Below are positions 16,254 through 25,044 of a stretch of DNA of 64,000 nt, piece after piece. Source of the DNA: Rhodoplanes tepidamans (GTDB lineage: Bacteria > Pseudomonadota > Alphaproteobacteria > Rhizobiales > Xanthobacteraceae). The notes under the pieces are model-generated. The model was not told the origin of the DNA, ran no database searches, and saw nothing but the letters and a program-made list of their open reading frames with translations. Each line of letters opens with the position of its first letter. Within the stretch, counting starts at the first letter, position 1. Both the position numbers and the translations under genes were made by a program. The stretch is taken from NCBI RefSeq assembly GCF_030813915.1, contig NZ_JAUSUJ010000009.1, positions 124,001 to 188,000 of the forward strand, given 5' to 3'.

Positions 16254-17309
16254 TCACCCGAACAGGGCGTTGAACAGATAGCCGACCGCCAGGATGCCGA
16301 GCCCGACGACGCCGACGAACACGGCGATCAGGCGCACGGTGAGCACCTTGCGGAGGATGACGAGCTCCGGCGCCGACAGCGCGATCACGCTCATCATGAA
16401 GGCGAGGGTGGTGCCGAGCGCGGCGCCCTTGCCGAGCAGGGCCTCGACCACCGGCACGATGCCGGCGGCGTTGGAGTACATTGGAATGCCGAGGGCGACG
16501 GCCGCCGGCACCGACCACCAGGCGTCGCGGCCCATGATCGCGGCGAGCAGGGTCTCGGGCACCCAGCCGTGGATGAAGGCGCCGACCGCGATGCCGGCGA
16601 TCACCCAGGGCCAGACCCGGCCGACGATGTCGACCACGGCCTCGCGGCCGGCGTCGATGCGGTCGGCGAGCGTCAGGGTGGGCGCCTCGACGGCGGCGGG
16701 CGCGACGCGGAGATCCCGCACCCAGGGCTCGAGCCAGTCTTCGAGCTTCAGCCGGCCGATGACGGCGCCGGCCACGATCGCGAGCATCAGCCCGAAGCCC
16801 AGATAGGCGAGCGCCACCTGCCAGCCGAGCAGGGCGAACAGCAGGCCGAGCGCCACCTCGTTGACCATCGGGGCGGCGATCAGGAACGAGAAGGTGACGC
16901 CGAGCGGCACGCCGGCCGAGACGAAGCCGATGAACAGCGGCACGGCCGAGCAGGAGCAGAACGGCGTCACGATGCCGAGGCCGGCGGCCGCGACATTGCC
17001 GACGCCCTCGCGCCGGCCGGCGAGCAGCGCGCGGGTGCGCTCGGGCGAGAAGAAGCTGCGCACCACGCCCATGGCGAACACCACCAGGGTGAGCAGCAGC
17101 AGCACCTTCGGGGTGTCGTAGAGGAAGAAGGCGAGGGCCCGGCCGGGCGGGGCCTCGGCATCGAGCGGAAGCTGCCGGACGATCCATTCGGCCGCCGGCA
17201 GCAGGCTCGCATAGACGGCGGCCCAGAGGAGCAGGAGGCCGGCGAGAAGGGCGATCCGCGGTCCGGTCGCCCGGGGCAGGGCAGGCCGGCCGGGCGAGGC
17301 GGTGCTCAT
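16254..17309 (-). CDS. DUF318/ArsP-like permease
   Basis: 351 residues with about eight to ten membrane segments. The family signature is PFCSCSAVPLFIGFVSAG, followed by APMVNEVAL and GIPMYSNAAGIVPVVEALL. Related ArsP proteins export trivalent organoarsenicals, which would fit with arsM next door. Others in DUF318 have different or unknown substrates. The ATG overlaps the arsR2 stop (ATGA), indicating tight coupling. Confidence 0.88.
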   Translation of the reverse strand: MSTASPGRPALPRATGPRIALLAGLLLLWAAVYASLLPAAEWIVRQLPLDAEAPPGRALAFFLYDTPKVLLLLTLVVFAMGVVRSFFSPERTRALLAGRREGVGNVAAAGLGIVTPFCSCSAVPLFIGFVSAGVPLGVTFSFLIAAPMVNEVALGLLFALLGWQVALAYLGFGLMLAIVAGAVIGRLKLEDWLEPWVRDLRVAPAAVEAPTLTLADRIDAGREAVVDIVGRVWPWVIAGIAVGAFIHGWVPETLLAAIMGRDAWWSVPAAVALGIPMYSNAAGIVPVVEALLGKGAALGTTLAFMMSVIALSAPELVILRKVLTVRLIAVFVGVVGLGILAVGYLFNALFG

Positions 17310-17608
17310 GCGGCGCTCCTCTCCTGTGCGGCGGGGGCCGGCAGCGCCAGCGCGGCGTCGACCAGGGCCGCGACCTCCGGCGACAGCGTCCGGGTGCGGC
17401 GATAGCGCACCCACTGGGCGTCGCGCCGGTCGGTCACCAGGCCGGCGCTCTTGAGCACCCCCATGTGGCGCGACATCCGCGACTGGCTGGCGCCGACGAG
17501 GCGCATCAGCTCGCAGACGCAGTGCTCGCGCCCGTCCCACAGCAGGCGGACGGCGGCGAGACGGGTCGGCTCGGCGAGGGCGGTCAGGATCGTGAGGGCG
17601 TCGCTCAT
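17306..17608 (-). CDS. arsR: ArsR repressor with classic CxC sensor
   Basis: 100 residues. EHCVCELM in the segment leading into the recognition helix is the As(III)-binding CxC of the R773-type ArsR, unlike the first ArsR in this cluster. The helix-turn-helix continues as GASQSRMSRHMGVLK. It heads the arsR-permease-thioredoxin run and is divergent from arsM, sharing a 91-bp promoter region with an inverted repeat. Confidence 0.94.
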   Translation of the reverse strand: MSDALTILTALAEPTRLAAVRLLWDGREHCVCELMRLVGASQSRMSRHMGVLKSAGLVTDRRDAQWVRYRRTRTLSPEVAALVDAALALPAPAAQERSAA

Positions 17609-17624
17609 GGGTGAATATTACTCC

Positions 17625-17642
17625 TTGCGCATATGCGCGCAA
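17625..17642. promoter_or_regulatory. divergent arsR/arsM operator candidate
   Basis: TTGCGC-ATATGC-GCGCAA, perfect 6-bp arms, 16 bases from the arsR start and 57 from the arsM start. A single ArsR site here could control both directions. Confidence 0.6.
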
Positions 17643-17699
17643 GCGCAAATACTGCCGGCCGCGCCGCCCCCGTCCCGGACCCGCGCCCAGGAGAGCCCG

Positions 17700-18578
17700 A
17701 TGACCCAGCCCGACCCGCACAGCCCCGACGTGAAGGACGTGGTCCGCGAGACCTACGCGGCCGCTGCCCGGCAGGCCGCGTCCGGGCGCAGCGCCTGCTG
17801 CGGCCCGTCCGGCGCCGGCGGCTGCGACCCGATCACCACCGATCTCTACGACGCGGCGCAGGCCGAGGGGCTGCCGGCGGAGGCGCTGCTCGCCTCGCTC
17901 GGCTGCGGCAACCCGACCGCGCTCGCCGCGCTGAACGAGGGCGAGACCGTGCTGGATCTCGGCTCCGGCGGCGGCATCGACGTGCTGCTGTCGGCCCGCC
18001 GGGTCGGCCCGACCGGCAAGGCCTACGGCCTCGACATGACCGACGAGATGCTGGCGCTCGCCCGCGACAACCAGCGCAAGGCCGGCCTCGACAACGTCGT
18101 GTTCCTGAAGGGCGAGATCGAGGCGATCCCGCTGCCCGACGCCGCGGTCGACGTGATCATCTCCAACTGCGTCATCAATCTGTCGGCCGACAAGGACCGG
18201 GTGTTCCGCGAGGCGTTCCGGGTGCTGAAGCCGGGCGGCCGCCTGGCCGTCTCCGACGTGGTGACGCGCGGCGCCATTCCGGCGGCGCTGCAGGCCGACA
18301 TGCTGCTGTGGGTCGGCTGCCTCGCCGGCGCGCTCGACGAGGCCGACTACGTGGCGCGGCTCGCCGCGGCCGGCTTCACGGCGATCTCCATCACGCCGAC
18401 CCGCGTCTACGAGGTCGAGGACGCGCGCGACCTGCTGGTCGGCAGGGGCCACGACGTCGATGCGCTGGCCGAGCAGGTCGACGGCCGGTTCTTCGGCGCC
18501 TTCGTTCGCGCCGAGAAGCCGGCGCCGGACCGTGACGTCGGGGCCGGCCCCTGCTGCGGGCCGACCTGCTGCGCGTGA
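17700..18578 (+). CDS. arsM: arsenite S-adenosylmethionine methyltransferase
   Basis: 292 residues. ArsM methylates As(III) stepwise to volatile or excretable methylarsenicals. The SAM loop is VLDLGSGGGIDVLLSARRVG. Conserved As-binding cysteines are visible in SACCGPSGAGGC, SLGCGNP, SNCVINLS and VGCLAGAL. The protein ends in a second cysteine cluster, GPCCGPTCCA, that could add metal-binding capacity. CAGGAGAGCCCG precedes the ATG at 17700. It is divergent from arsR2, so is likely derepressed by arsenite. Confidence 0.95.
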   Translation: MTQPDPHSPDVKDVVRETYAAAARQAASGRSACCGPSGAGGCDPITTDLYDAAQAEGLPAEALLASLGCGNPTALAALNEGETVLDLGSGGGIDVLLSARRVGPTGKAYGLDMTDEMLALARDNQRKAGLDNVVFLKGEIEAIPLPDAAVDVIISNCVINLSADKDRVFREAFRVLKPGGRLAVSDVVTRGAIPAALQADMLLWVGCLAGALDEADYVARLAAAGFTAISITPTRVYEVEDARDLLVGRGHDVDALAEQVDGRFFGAFVRAEKPAPDRDVGAGPCCGPTCCA

Positions 18579-18740
18579 TCTGTCGACAGTCCTCGGCGGG
18601 CCACCTGTCCTGCGGCGCCGTGACGCCGTGACGCCTGTCCCGGCGGGCGCGGACGTTTGTCGCGGCCGGGAACCGCGCTATCGTGTCCGCCGCACCGCCG
18701 GCCGGCCGGCGGTGCGAAGCGAGGCGTGGACCGATGGCGA

Positions 18741-20504
18741 ATGGACGACGTGCCGCCTGACCAGGACGATCAGCTTCGGCTCGCCGTCGAGGCCGCCGGT
18801 CTCGGGGTCTTCACCCTCGATCTCGCCACCGACAGTGCGCCGAACCGCTCGCTGCAACACGACCGGCTGTTCGGCCATGCGGCGCTGCAGCCCGCCTGGG
18901 GGCAGGCGATCTGCGAACGTCACGTGATCGAGGAGGACCGGCCGCGGTTCCGCGACGCCTTCGCGGCGGCGCTCGAGACCGGCGTGCTCGCGGTCGAGCT
19001 GCGGGTGCGCTGGCCGGACGGGAGCGTCCACTGGCTGGCGCTGCGCGGCCGCACCCGGGCGGGTCCGGACGGACGGCCGGCCCGGATCGTCGGGTCCGTC
19101 GCCGACGTCACGGCGCAGAAGGGGGCCGAGCTGCGCCACCGGATGCTGCACGAGACGATGCGCGACGCCTATGTGCTGGTCGACATGGACGGGCACATCG
19201 TCGAGACGAACGCGCTGTACCGGGAACTCGTCGGCCACACGGCCGCGGAGCTCGCGGCGCTGACCTATCAGGATCTCACGCCGGAGCGCTGGCACGCCGC
19301 CGAGGCGGCGATCGTCCGCGAGCAGGTCCTGCCGCGCGGCCATTCCGACGTGTACGAGAAGGAGTATCGGCGCAAGGACGGGACGCTGGTGCCGGTCGAG
19401 CTGCGCACCGCGCTGGCCCGCGACGACGCCGGCCGGCCGATCGCCATGTGGGCGATCGTGCGCGACATCGGCGAGCGCAAACGCACCGAGGCGCAGCTCC
19501 GCCGCGGCTACGAGACCTATCTGGACCTGATCGAGAACGCGCCGTTCGGCGTCTATCTGATCGGCGACGATTTCCGGCTCGCCCAGGTGAGCGCCGGCGC
19601 CCGCAAGGTGTTCGGTTCGGTGACGCCGCTGATCGGCCGCGACTTCGCCGAGGTGCTGCGGATCGTCTGGTCCGAGCCCTTCGCCAGCGAGGCGATCGCC
19701 CGCTTCCGCCACACGCTCGCGACCGGCGAGCCGTTCCGGGCCCACGACACGACCGAGACCCGCGGCGACATCGGCGAGGTGGAGTCCTACGACTGGCAGA
19801 TCGAGCGGGTGGCGTTCCCCGACGGACGCCACGGCGTCGTCTGCTGGTTCTACGATCTCACCGAGCGCAAGCGCTACGAGCAGCGCATCGAGCTCCTGAT
19901 GCACGAGGTCAACCACCGCTCCAAGAACATGCTGAGCCTCCTGCAGGCGGTGGCGCGGCAGACGGCGGCGAGCTCGCCGGAGGAGTTCCTGTCGCGCTTC
20001 ACCGAGCGCATGCAGGCCCTCGCCGCGAGCCTCGATCTGCTCACCGGCAGCGGCTGGACGGGCGTTCCGCTCGACGAGCTGGTCCGGGCTCAGCTCGCGC
20101 ATTTCCGCGACAGCGTCGGCCGCCGCATCCGGCTCGACGGCGAGCCCGTGGTGGTCTCGGCCACGGCGGCCCAGACGATCGGCATGGCGCTGCACGAGCT
20201 GGCGACCAACGCCGGCAAGTATGGTGCGCTGTCGGGCGAGACCGGATGGGTCGCGGTGCGGTGGGGCCTGCGCGGTGACTCCGGTGCGCCGGACTTCTCC
20301 ATCGCCTGGACCGAGCACGACGGCCCGCCCGTCGTCCCGCCGACCCGCAAGGGCTTCGGCTCGGTGGTGATCGACCGTCTGGCACGCGGCGCCCTCGACG
20401 CCGACATCGCCCTCGACTACGCGCCCGGCGGCGTCGCCTGGCGGCTCACCTGCAAGGCCGCCGCCGTGCTGGAGCCGGGATCGCGGCCGGGCCCGGCGCG
20501 CTGA
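18741..20504 (+). CDS. PAS-domain HWE sensor histidine kinase
   Basis: 587 residues, no membrane segment, so a cytosolic sensor. Three PAS/PAC units are seen at about residues 10-123, 133-246 and 253-376; the second ends in the PAC pattern YRRKDGTLVPVELRTALARDD. The kinase core belongs to the HWE/HisKA_2 group: H-box MHEVNHRSKNMLSLLQAV near residue 388, N-box HELATNAGKYGALS near 485, and the IAWTEHDGPP motif that names the family, then KGFGSVVIDRLA. No response regulator is adjacent. The ATG at 18741 is chosen because upstream in-frame sequence is Arg-rich and unlike a PAS leader. Confidence 0.9.
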   Translation: MDDVPPDQDDQLRLAVEAAGLGVFTLDLATDSAPNRSLQHDRLFGHAALQPAWGQAICERHVIEEDRPRFRDAFAAALETGVLAVELRVRWPDGSVHWLALRGRTRAGPDGRPARIVGSVADVTAQKGAELRHRMLHETMRDAYVLVDMDGHIVETNALYRELVGHTAAELAALTYQDLTPERWHAAEAAIVREQVLPRGHSDVYEKEYRRKDGTLVPVELRTALARDDAGRPIAMWAIVRDIGERKRTEAQLRRGYETYLDLIENAPFGVYLIGDDFRLAQVSAGARKVFGSVTPLIGRDFAEVLRIVWSEPFASEAIARFRHTLATGEPFRAHDTTETRGDIGEVESYDWQIERVAFPDGRHGVVCWFYDLTERKRYEQRIELLMHEVNHRSKNMLSLLQAVARQTAASSPEEFLSRFTERMQALAASLDLLTGSGWTGVPLDELVRAQLAHFRDSVGRRIRLDGEPVVVSATAAQTIGMALHELATNAGKYGALSGETGWVAVRWGLRGDSGAPDFSIAWTEHDGPPVVPPTRKGFGSVVIDRLARGALDADIALDYAPGGVAWRLTCKAAAVLEPGSRPGPAR

Positions 20505-20536
20505 GGCCGGGCATGAAGCTGGCGCCGGGCATGAAA

Positions 20537-20563
20537 AGAGGCCGGCGCGGGGCGCCGGCCTCT
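20537..20563 (-). terminator. bidirectional hairpin, U tract on minus strand
   Basis: A perfect 12-bp stem (AGAGGCCGGCGC / GCGCCGGCCTCT) with a 3-nt loop between two convergent genes. On the minus strand it is followed by TTTTC, making it a good terminator for the 20634-20921 gene. Confidence 0.75.
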
Positions 20564-20633
20564 CGGGCGAGATCGCGGTGACGGGCCGCGACGCGGGGGC
20601 GAAACCGCGCCGCGGCGGCGCCTCGCGCTCCCG

Positions 20634-20921
20634 TCAGTAGTCGATGCCGCCCTTCGCCTGATCGTGACGGTCGGGGGCCGACAGGCTCGAATAGCCGGTG
20701 CCGTGGTAGCCGTAGCCCTGGGGCGCCCAGGCATAGGCGCCCCAGGCCGCCGACGGCACGCCCGGCGCCGCGGCGTAGGCGCCCCAGGCCTGCGGGGCCG
20801 GACCGACATCGCGGGCGGCCTGTCCCTGGCCGCGGCTGGCGGCGAGCGCGCCCGTGGCGGTCGCGACGGTCAGGACGGCGGCGAGGGCGAAGCGGGCGGG
20901 GGTGCGGACCTTGATCGACAT
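20634..20921 (-). CDS. exported protein with AWGAY repeats, unknown
   Basis: 95 residues. A signal peptide (residues 1-27, ending TGALAAS) is followed by a short mature chain rich in Gly, Tyr and Ala. It includes AWGAYAAAPG then AWGAYAWAPQGYGYHGTGY, i.e. repeated AWGAY units. I do not recognise a family. The start at 20921 is chosen because it begins the signal peptide. A strong terminator follows the gene. Confidence 0.6.
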   Translation of the reverse strand: MSIKVRTPARFALAAVLTVATATGALAASRGQGQAARDVGPAPQAWGAYAAAPGVPSAAWGAYAWAPQGYGYHGTGYSSLSAPDRHDQAKGGIDY

Positions 20922-21319
20922 GGTTGTTGGTCTCCGATCGTTCGGCGGCGCAGACGGATGAGGTCGCCACCGTGGGAGGGTCTTCGTTGTCCGTCGCGGC
21001 CTGATGTGCGGTGCGGCATGCGGCTTCGCCAATCAACAAAAGGTGTCCCGCGACGACGTTGAAAGACGCCTGAGGCAGAATATGGAGCCGCGGAAAGATG
21101 GCGAATCGTATTCGTCGGGCGGCCGAAGATGTCGAAACCTCGGCACTGGGATGGCGTCTGCTTGCTGCGGTGCAAATACGCTCGTGCGTGGCCGCAATCC
21201 CGGCCCGAATCTCGGATGCCGACGCGCGACGACGGTCGACGACACGGAGTCGCAAAGGGCGACGACGCCCGGCCGCGCGACAGCGCCCGGCGCCGCCGCA
21301 GGCCGGTGCCGGCGTCCCG
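20922..21319. other. intergenic region, nothing recognised
   Basis: 398 bases between the AWGAY protein and the nitroreductase. Locally lower GC near 21040-21190. It must include the promoter of the AWGAY gene. No RNA gene or convincing reading frame was found. Confidence 0.4.
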
Positions 21320-21889
21320 TCAGGCCTCGAAGCGGGTGACGATGTCGGCCAGCGCCGGGCGGGCGCGATCCTCGGGCGTGCCGGCGAAGCGGCCGATATG
21401 GACGAAGCCGATGAAGCGCTCGTGCTCCTCCAGGCCGAAGGCGCGCATCACCTGGGCGTCGTAGGCGAACCACTCGGTCAGCCAGCACGCGGCATAGCCG
21501 AGCGCGTGGGCGGCGAGCAGCAGGTTCTGGGCCGCCGCGGCGCCGGAGAGCTGCTGCTCCCAGGCCGGGATCTTCTGGCTCTCCACCGGGCTCGACACCA
21601 CGGCGACCACGACGGGCGCGCGGGCGAGCCGGTTGGTCTCGAAATAGATCTGGTCGCCGCTGGCGTCCGGATACTTGGCCGCATAGGCCGAGGCGATGGC
21701 GGCGCCGGCCTCCTCGCGGTGGTCGCCCTCGAAGACGATGAAGCGCCACGGCACCAGCTTGCCGTGGTCGGGCACCCGCGCGGCGATGCCCAGCATGGTG
21801 TCGAGATCCTCGGCGGTCGGCGGCGGACCGGAGAGCTGGTCGGGCTTGACGGAACGGCGGGTCTTGAGGAGCGCGAGGGCGTCGGTCAT
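21320..21889 (-). CDS. nitroreductase family protein (YdjA-like)
   Basis: 189-residue FMN-dependent oxidoreductase. The N-terminal LLKTRRSVKPDQL supplies the FMN phosphate-binding arginines, VPDHGKLVPWRFIVF is the active-site helix region typical of the YdjA subgroup, and AAAAQNLLLAAHALGYAACW is the conserved dimer helix. Likely substrates are nitroaromatics or quinones; the physiological one is unknown. It is complete and monocistronic, divergent from the exported protein at 22007. Confidence 0.9.
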   Translation of the reverse strand: MTDALALLKTRRSVKPDQLSGPPPTAEDLDTMLGIAARVPDHGKLVPWRFIVFEGDHREEAGAAIASAYAAKYPDASGDQIYFETNRLARAPVVVAVVSSPVESQKIPAWEQQLSGAAAAQNLLLAAHALGYAACWLTEWFAYDAQVMRAFGLEEHERFIGFVHIGRFAGTPEDRARPALADIVTRFEA

Positions 21890-22006
21890 GTGGGGAAACT
21901 CTCCCGTGGCGCGGTAATGGAAACGGCCGTCCGGCTACCATACGCAGGACAGCCGATAAAGGCCGCGCGGCATGAAATTGCCTCAAAGTGCCGCCTATCT
22001 GACTCG

Positions 22007-23161
22007 ATGGGCAGGGCAGGGGGTGGCTCGATCCGATTCGTGGGCGGTTTCACCCGCGTCGCCATGGGCGTCGCGGCGGTGCTGACGCTCGCCTGCGCGG
22101 CCTCGCCGGCCGCCGCCCAGAACCGCCCCGAGCAGGCGATCGTCGGCGCGATGCAGCGCTTCGTGAACTCGCTGCCGTTCGGCGGCCTGCTGTCGCCCTC
22201 CCAGAACCAGAAGTCGCCGCCGCCGGGCCTCGGCCTGATGTCGCCGCCGGGCGGCGTGCCGGGTCCGGCTCCGCTGCCGGCCGGGCCGCAGCTCCAGTCG
22301 CTCGCCCCGGCGCCGGCCGGACCGGTGGCGCCGCTGCCGCTCGGCCCCGGGCCGCAGCTCTCCGTCCCGCCCGCCGCCGCGACGATCTCGCCGGCCGTGC
22401 CGCGCGACGTGCCGCTCTCGCTCGCCGCCCGCTACGGCCGCGACAGCGCGCCCGTGAACGGCGGCGTGGTGTGGCGCGTCTACGCGGTGCGGCCCGACAT
22501 CACCGGCGCGTTCCGGCCGCTGCGCGAGGACCGCACGCCCACCCCGAATCTGGCGCTGCCGCCGGGCGACTACGTGGTGCACGTCGCCTTCGGGCTCGCC
22601 AGCGCCGCCAAGACGGTGTCGCTGCGCAACGAGCCGGTGCGCGAGGTGTTCGACCTGCCGGCCGGCGGCGTGCGCATCGAGGGCCGGGTCGGCGACGCCC
22701 GCATCCCGCACGGGCAGATCGCCTTCGACATCTTCAGCGGCAGCCAGTTCGAGACCGGCGACAAGCGCCAGGTCGCCTCCGGCATCGCCACCGGCGACGT
22801 CGTGGTGGTGCCCGAGGGCACCTATCACATCGTCTCGAACTACGGCGACTCGAACGCCGTGGTGCGCTCCGACATCAAGGTGCAGGCCGGCAAGCTCACC
22901 GACGTGACGGTGACGCACCGGGCCGCCGTGATCACCCTCAAGCTGGTCGGCGAGCGCGGCGGCGAGGCGCTCGCCAACACCAGCTGGACCGTGCTGACGC
23001 CGGGCGGCGACGTCATCAAGGAGACGGTCGGCGCCTTCCCGCGCGTCGTGCTGGCGGAGGGCGACTACCGCGCCATCGCCCGCAACGAGGGCCGCACCGT
23101 CGAGCGCGAGTTCAAGGTCATCACCGGCGTCGACGGCGAGATCGAGCTTCTGGCCCGCTGA
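22007..23161 (+). CDS. exported Pro-rich/beta-domain protein, unknown
   Basis: 384 residues. The signal peptide ends near AASPAAAQ (residues about 18-40), giving a periplasmic or surface protein. A Pro/Gly/Leu-rich linker (roughly 60-135) precedes a C-terminal half that looks like repeated carboxypeptidase-regulatory-like beta-sandwiches (LPPGDYVVHVAFG, VPEGTYHIVSNYG, LAEGDYRAIARNEG, each a P/AxGxY turn). Such domains are structural. No ribosome site favours 22007; ATG 22064 (MGVAAVLTL) is an alternative that keeps the signal sequence. The function is unknown. Confidence 0.7.
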   Translation: MGRAGGGSIRFVGGFTRVAMGVAAVLTLACAASPAAAQNRPEQAIVGAMQRFVNSLPFGGLLSPSQNQKSPPPGLGLMSPPGGVPGPAPLPAGPQLQSLAPAPAGPVAPLPLGPGPQLSVPPAAATISPAVPRDVPLSLAARYGRDSAPVNGGVVWRVYAVRPDITGAFRPLREDRTPTPNLALPPGDYVVHVAFGLASAAKTVSLRNEPVREVFDLPAGGVRIEGRVGDARIPHGQIAFDIFSGSQFETGDKRQVASGIATGDVVVVPEGTYHIVSNYGDSNAVVRSDIKVQAGKLTDVTVTHRAAVITLKLVGERGGEALANTSWTVLTPGGDVIKETVGAFPRVVLAEGDYRAIARNEGRTVEREFKVITGVDGEIELLAR

Positions 23162-23338
23162 CCGGGCCCTGGCCCGATGGCAGGCTGGCCCCGCTGATCG
23201 GGCGGCGGCGCCGTCGTGGACCTTCGCGGAACCCGCGAGATGCCGATTTCACGCGACAAGGCGCCGGCTTCGCGCCATCCTGGCAGATGGAATTGCCACT
23301 CGCGACTTTTGGCCGCCGTGCCGACTTCGGGATTGCCC

Positions 23339-23713
23339 ATGCCGCTGCGTCGTCGTTTCGCGCCCCTCGCCCTCGCCGTTCTGCTCGCGTCCGTCGCCGG
23401 GCCGGCGCCGGCCGAGTGGCTGTTCGCGCAGGGGCAGGGGCCGCGTCCGGGCGTGGCGTCGCCGGCCGATCCGGCCCGCGGCGCCGCGATCGCGCAGCGC
23501 TGGTGCGCCACCTGCCACGTCACCGCGGTCGACCAGACCCAGGCGACCGGCGAGGCCACGCCGTTCCCGAGCATCGCCCGCCGCAACACGTTCGACGCGG
23601 CCGCCCTGGCGCTGTTCCTGCTCGACCCGCATCCGCGGATGCCGGACATGAACCTCACCCGCGCCGAGGCCGCCGACCTCGCCGCCTATGTCCGCAGCCT
23701 GGCGCCGAAGTGA
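23339..23713 (+). CDS. small periplasmic cytochrome c
   Basis: 124 residues: signal peptide (residues 1-25, ending PAPAEW), then one heme-binding CATCH motif near residue 59 and a downstream Met (PRMPDMNLTRAEAADL) as probable sixth ligand, the pattern of class I cytochrome c. It could carry electrons from a periplasmic dehydrogenase. Arsenite oxidase is the nearest candidate in the window, but it lies 10 kb away, so a link is speculative. Confidence 0.88.
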   Translation: MPLRRRFAPLALAVLLASVAGPAPAEWLFAQGQGPRPGVASPADPARGAAIAQRWCATCHVTAVDQTQATGEATPFPSIARRNTFDAAALALFLLDPHPRMPDMNLTRAEAADLAAYVRSLAPK

Positions 23714-23719
23714 CGGTGG

Positions 23720-23953
23720 TCAGCGCGGCCGGATGGGCCCGACCACGTCGTAGATCACCGGCACGCCGTCGATCGTCTGCGGCAGCGCGGACGAGTCGGC
23801 CGGCCGACTGCGCAGATTGACCTTCAAGGCGGGATCGGCGCCGGACAGCCCGATCCCGAGCCCGACCACGTCGACATCTTTCGGTGCCACCTCGGCAAAC
23901 CGTTTCTTGGCTCGGCGCACGGCCGCGATCTTGCTGTCGTCCATGAGAGGCAT
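23720..23953 (-). CDS. small protein linked to the trypsin-like gene, unknown
   Basis: 77 residues, starting on the base after the stop of the protease gene (TAG then ATG), so translation is surely coupled. There is a helical N-terminus (KIAAVRRAKKRFAEV) and a compact beta part ending VPVIYDVVGPIRPR. Segments such as VVGLGIGLSGADPALKVNLRS resemble the small domain that accompanies protease-like proteins of this group. No signal peptide. The function is unknown. Confidence 0.65.
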   Translation of the reverse strand: MPLMDDSKIAAVRRAKKRFAEVAPKDVDVVGLGIGLSGADPALKVNLRSRPADSSALPQTIDGVPVIYDVVGPIRPR

Positions 23954-24964
23954 CTAGGGACTCGCGAGCTCGATCGCCAGCTTGCGGAGGACGGGTCCGA
24001 TCGGATTGGCATAGGTGAGCCCCCGGCCGTTCGTGCCGCCGGTGTCGCTCCCGGCGAACAGAAGCGCACAGCCGCGGCCGTCGCGGTCGAGGATCAGCGA
24101 GCCGGAATCGCCACCTGCGCTGAATGGACCGCGCCCAGTCGACTCGATCTCGATCTGATCGTCGAACGACAATGCTCCGGCGTCGTAGTCGACCACCACA
24201 TTGTCGAGCTCGATCGCCGTGACCCGCCCCCGCGTCGTGCCTGTCGTCCGGCCGAGCTTGGCGACCTCGACGCCCGGCAGCAGCGGCGCGACACGCGGTC
24301 CCGCCAGACGGCCGAGATCATGGTAGTCGAGCGGGTCGACTGCGATCGCCCGCCGGACCTCCGCCACCGCGGCGTCCATCACGTTGGCCGTCCGCGGCTT
24401 CAACTTCACGAACCTCGTGAGCTTGGCGACGACGTCACCCGGGCGGTGCCCGCCATCGTAGGCGCCCGGCTGCAGGATGGCGTCGCCCGCCTCCGCGTCG
24501 TTCTCGTTGGCGAGAACGTGATTGTTGCTCAGGATCACGGTCCGGCCGGATCGGCGGTCGATCGCGAGGGCACCGATGGTTCCTGCCGTGATCCGGAGGT
24601 GGCCGACTGACGCTCCGGCGACCAGGGGGCGAACTCTGGACTGGTACCAGGGTCGCTTTTGACGGATCACGCGGCCGACGAAGCGGATGTCGACCTCGTT
24701 TCGCGCGCGCTTGCGGATGCGGTCGATGAGATCCTCGGCGGCCTCGAGGGAGCGGCGCTACAGCCGCACCGCGAGCGTCACGTCGCCGGCGCCGCGTCCC
24801 GCCGCCAATCCGAGGGCGAGCTGAGGCTCGACGCCGGTTCGTGCCTTTTCGAGCGAAAGGACAGTCACCGAGAGCCCGCCCTGTGCCCGGATGGCCTCGA
24901 TGGCTCCGGGCACGATCCGGGTGGCGATCTCCGCTTTCAAGGCGCGCGCCGAGTCGATCTTCAC
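23954..24964 (-). pseudogene. trypsin-like serine protease, cut by in-frame amber codon
   Basis: One open frame of 337 codons from GTG 24964 (behind AAGGAGG) to 23954, with a single TAG at 24758-24760. The first 68 codons form a helical N-terminus (MKIDSARALKAEIA...). After the TAG the frame continues without shift (RRSLEAAEDLIDRIRKRARN) and runs into the protease fold: ILSNNHVLANEND holds the catalytic His, TANVMDAAVAEV the likely Asp, and AGGDSGSLILD the catalytic Ser. A single C-to-T change from CAG would explain it. A shorter product could start at GTG 24670 and keep the whole catalytic domain. Alternatives are a sequencing error or readthrough. Confidence 0.8.
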
Positions 24965-25044
24965 CGGGGCCCCTCCTTCGGAAGGGTCTCATCGTGCGCG
25001 TAAAAATAGAAAAAGTCACACCCTCGCGTCGACGGCGCGCGCTC

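Noticed and set aside
18741-20504. HWE kinase as the arsenite sensor AioS
   Set aside because: It has three PAS domains, no membrane segment or periplasmic sensor and no AioX or AioR neighbour, so it does not fit AioS.
23339-23713. Cytochrome c as the AioC electron acceptor
   Set aside because: It is 10 kb from aioBA, on the other strand, beside unrelated genes; a functional link cannot be supported from position.
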